In this document: positions 5,619 to 6,632 of the stretch, in pieces
Numbering within the stretch: position 1 is the stretch's first letter
How the letters are laid out: each line of letters starts with the position of its first letter
Assembly (NCBI GenBank): GCA_025464645.1
Contig: JAODGF010000114.1
Coordinates: 1-6,632, forward strand
Length of the DNA stretch: 6,632 nt
Source of the DNA: Methanosarcinales archaeon
GTDB lineage: Archaea; Halobacteriota; Syntropharchaeia; Alkanophagales; Methanospirareceae
Direction: 5' to 3'
Program-made: the position numbers and the translations under genes
The notes under the pieces: model-generated
The model's input: the letters and a program-made list of their open reading frames with translations, nothing else
Told to the model about the DNA's origin: nothing
The model's database searches: none

Positions 5619-5834
5619 ATGGCAAGAGGAAGAGGAGCAGGATTTGGAAGAGGTTTTTGGTCTGGCTTTGGACCAAGGAGAGGTGTGGGGATGGGCAACC
5701 CATATCTATTTTGCAGGAACTTCCCATGGCTTCCCAGAGGGTGGTGGACTGGAATGTATGGACCCATAGCCCCTGGGCTATCTCCAGTGCCATCTTATGG
5801 CCATCCGTATTCCTACGGGAGGTGGATAAGATAA
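5619..5834 (+). CDS. DUF5320-like Gly/Arg/aromatic-rich small protein
   Basis: The 71-aa protein opens with a Gly-Arg-Phe segment (MARGRGAGFGRGFWSGFGPRRG). The core FCRNFPWLPRGWWTGMYGPI (31-50) follows, then a Pro/Tyr/Gly tail ending in YGRWIR. The GRG/GxG start and the LPRGWW aromatic core resemble short archaeal and bacterial proteins grouped as DUF5320, which often sit beside NifX-type genes. It lacks the C-terminal coiled coil often seen in that group; that part is present in the 107-aa protein two genes on. It holds one Cys (C32). Net charge is positive, and no signal peptide is seen. It begins 47 bp after the NifX-like gene with a strong SD. Function is unknown; a scaffold or a cluster-protein partner is only a guess. 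Confidence 0.72.
   Translation: MARGRGAGFGRGFWSGFGPRRGVGMGNPYLFCRNFPWLPRGWWTGMYGPIAPGLSPVPSYGHPYSYGRWIR
5817..5824 (+). promoter_or_regulatory. SD (GGGAGGTG) inside the end of the 71-aa gene, for the 67-aa gene
   Basis: GGGAGGTG lies in the last codons of the 71-aa gene (Gly-Arg-Trp), 11 bases before the ATG at 5836. It is a near-perfect anti-SD match and couples the two genes, which are separated by a single base. Confidence 0.6.
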
Positions 5835-5835
5835 A

Positions 5836-6039
5836 ATGAGTGGCATGGGAAGAGGAGGAGGAAGAGGTCAAGGAATAGGACGAGGAGGTCGAGGGCAAGG
5901 GAGAGGGGGTGGCAGCGGATTGGGTCCCGGTGGAGAATGCCGGTGTCCCAATTGCGGATATACGATGCCACACCAAACAGGGGTGTCATGCTACCAGCAA
6001 ACTTGCCCGAAATGCGGGTCTAAAATGACAAGACCGTAA
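5836..6039 (+). CDS. Gly/Arg-rich zinc-ribbon small protein
   Basis: The 67-aa protein has two parts. Residues 1-33 are almost only Gly, Arg and Gln with GRGQG-like repeats, and are probably disordered. Residues 35-65 form a cysteine module with C35, C37, C40, C52, C57 and C60, in the pattern CxCPNCG-(11)-C-(4)-CPKCGSKM. The CPNCG/CPKCG knuckles are a classic zinc ribbon; two further cysteines (35 and 52) could allow a different cluster. It starts one base after the 71-aa gene ends, with an SD inside that gene. Arg-Gly-rich tails often bind RNA, but the same composition occurs in DUF5320-type proteins, so nucleic-acid binding is not shown. Its role is unknown. Confidence 0.75.
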   Translation: MSGMGRGGGRGQGIGRGGRGQGRGGGSGLGPGGECRCPNCGYTMPHQTGVSCYQQTCPKCGSKMTRP

Positions 6040-6050
6040 AAAGTTTGTTA

Positions 6051-6058
6051 GGAGGTGA
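6051..6058 (+). promoter_or_regulatory. Shine-Dalgarno site (GGAGGTGA) that fixes the start of the 107-aa gene
   Basis: GGAGGTGA is a perfect match to the archaeal SD and lies 10 bases before the ATG at 6069. The in-frame TTG at 6045 lies upstream of it and so is not a credible start. Confidence 0.75.
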
Positions 6059-6068
6059 AAAGAAAAAA

Positions 6069-6392
6069 ATGGGTGGAAATAGATGGAGAAACATGTATTA
6101 TCTGACTGGTTTGCCCGGCTGGATGCGGTTTGGATACTCCCCGGGCTGGATAGGAAGAAGCCCAACGGGAATGCCGCCCGGTGCACAGTATCTCGCCCAA
6201 ACAGGACAGATGCCGCAGTTCAGTTCCTGGATACAGCAGCAAGCACCAGCAGGCGCGCCTGTTGCACCAACACCAATGGGCATGCCGACAATGCCAAAAG
6301 AACAGGAGATTTCTATGCTTGAATCGCAGGCGAAGATGCTTGGCGACCAGTTAGAGCAGATAAAGAAGAGATTGGAAGAATTAAGGAGGTAG
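6069..6392 (+). CDS. DUF5320-like protein with C-terminal coiled coil
   Basis: The 107-aa protein begins with NRWRNMYYLTGLPGWMRFGY (4-23), an aromatic/Gly-Pro core typical of DUF5320-like proteins. A Pro/Gly/Met/Gln-rich linker (about 30-78, with QQQAPAGAPVAPTPMGMP) follows. The C-terminus is a coiled coil, EQEISMLESQAKMLGDQLEQIKKRLEELRR (78-107), with heptad-spaced Ile/Leu/Met, so oligomerisation is likely. There are no cysteines. The start at 6069 is chosen from the perfect SD at 6051-6058; the longer frame from TTG 6045 would run through that SD. It lies 29 bases after the zinc-ribbon gene and 19 bases before the next small gene. The core resembles the LPRGWW core of the 71-aa protein, so the two may be distant paralogues. 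No function is known. Confidence 0.75.
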   Translation: MGGNRWRNMYYLTGLPGWMRFGYSPGWIGRSPTGMPPGAQYLAQTGQMPQFSSWIQQQAPAGAPVAPTPMGMPTMPKEQEISMLESQAKMLGDQLEQIKKRLEELRR

Positions 6393-6396
6393 AAAC

Positions 6397-6403
6397 AGGA
6401 GGT
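6397..6403 (+). promoter_or_regulatory. Shine-Dalgarno site (AGGAGGT) for the 55-aa gene
   Basis: AGGAGGT lies 8 bases before the ATG at 6412 and supports this short gene, which is below usual ORF length cut-offs. Confidence 0.7.
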
Positions 6404-6411
6404 AAGACAAA

Positions 6412-6579
6412 ATGGGTAAATGCGAACTGTGTGGAAAAGAGGGAAGTAGAATGGAAGCGGACCACAAAGAACTTGGGCGCATTATGGTCTGTCAGGAGTG
6501 CTGGTCGAAGCTATACGAGAAGAACAGTATGGCAGCAGATATAGGCAGTTCTGGCGGCAGTTGCGCCTTTTGCAAGTAG
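6412..6579 (+). CDS. Small CxxC protein, probable zinc finger (55 aa)
   Basis: Direct translation gives 55 residues starting MGKCELCGKEGSRMEADHKE and ending GSCAFCK. It has three CxxC pairs: C4/C7, C27/C30 (VCQECW) and C51/C54. The first two pairs, about 20 residues apart with H18 between, form a typical small archaeal zinc-finger module. The third pair is carried on a Gly/Ser-rich tail and could be redox-active or a second metal ligand set. It is the last gene before a terminator-like hairpin, has a strong SD, and is only 19 bases from the preceding gene, so it belongs to the same transcript. It is easily missed by gene callers because of its size. Function is unknown; metal or cluster handling fits its neighbours. 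Confidence 0.75.
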   Translation: MGKCELCGKEGSRMEADHKELGRIMVCQECWSKLYEKNSMAADIGSSGGSCAFCK

Positions 6580-6586
6580 AGTAGCG

Positions 6587-6631
6587 AAAAGGGAGGAGAT
6601 AAATCCTCTCTTTCTTTCCCTTTTGTTATTT
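6587..6631 (+). terminator. Hairpin plus T-rich terminator after the small-protein cluster
   Basis: GGGAGGA (6591-6597) pairs with TCCTCTC (6604-6610, one G-T pair) around the loop GATAAA, followed by the T-rich stretch TTTCTTTCCCTTTTGTTATTT. An alternative outer stem AAAAGGG (6587-6593) with CCCTTTT (6618-6624) is possible and shares three bases with the inner one. A T-rich tract alone can end archaeal transcription, so the position is reasonable for the operon end. Confidence 0.6.
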
Positions 6632-6632
6632 G

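Noticed and set aside
5766..5781. Inverted repeat ATAGCCC-CT-GGGCTAT inside the 71-aa gene
   Set aside because: Short stem with a 2-base loop in coding sequence; expected by chance.
5847..5917. Purine-rich GGA/GGG tract that looks like a simple repeat or quadruplex region
   Set aside because: It is explained by Gly/Arg codons of the 67-aa protein; no regular repeat unit is seen.
5040..5976. Several minus-strand frames (5040-5432, 5351-5767, 5578-5976)
   Set aside because: Antisense shadows of the flavoprotein, NifX-like and Gly-rich genes; rich in Pro/Ser/Leu, without ribosome sites.
6083..6322. 79-aa plus-strand frame inside the 107-aa gene
   Set aside because: The perfect SD at 6051-6058 and the coiled-coil protein support the frame starting at 6069.
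1..6632. CRISPR arrays, tRNA or rRNA genes, insertion sequences, attachment sites
   Set aside because: No regular spaced repeats, no cloverleaf-like sequence, no transposase or terminal inverted repeats found by eye; gaps between genes are under 90 bp.

Overview
The window looks like a piece of an archaeal chromosome, most likely a methanogen- or ANME-related euryarchaeon (for example the Methanophagales/ANME-1 and Syntrophoarchaeum side of the tree). Evidence: an FrhB/FpoF-type F420-dependent flavoprotein, GGTGA-type Shine-Dalgarno sites, TATA/BRE-like promoters instead of -35/-10 boxes, a NifX-type protein followed by tiny glycine-rich DUF5320-like proteins, and very compact operons with ATGA/GTGA overlaps. 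The lineage is inferred from gene content only; no rRNA or tRNA gene is present.

Layout. (1) Bases 2-751, plus strand: 3' part of a CPBP-family intramembrane protease gene, cut by the left edge. (2) Bases 777-3747, minus strand: a four-gene operon read right to left. It encodes two tandem paralogous U32-family proteins joined by an ATGA overlap, a 122-aa protein with four cysteines of unknown function, and, after a GTGA overlap, a 192-aa protein resembling a class I glutamine amidotransferase fold without a recognisable catalytic cysteine. (3) Bases 3748-3836: divergent promoter region built around a self-complementary ATTTAAAT box. (4) Bases 3837-6579, plus strand: an 86-aa acidic protein of unknown function, then an FrhB-like iron-sulfur flavoprotein overlapping a NifX/NifB-C-like protein, then four small genes: a DUF5320-like Gly/Arg/aromatic protein (71 aa), a Gly-rich zinc-ribbon protein (67 aa), a second DUF5320-like protein with a C-terminal coiled coil (107 aa) and a 55-aa CxxC protein. 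(5) Bases 6587-6631: hairpin and T-rich terminator closing the set.

How the genes may work together. The minus operon looks like an oxygen-independent modification module. Characterised U32 proteins (RlhA, TrhP, and the UbiU-UbiV heterodimer) carry a [4Fe-4S] cluster and take part in hydroxylation, and two co-translated paralogues here recall the UbiU-UbiV arrangement; the substrate is unknown. The plus cluster looks like a metal/iron-sulfur handling module: a flavoprotein with three predicted cluster sites next to a NifX-type cofactor-binding protein and several small cysteine-containing proteins. No nitrogenase genes are present, so a role in nitrogen fixation is not implied. These two clusters are the parts of the window most likely to hold undescribed biology.
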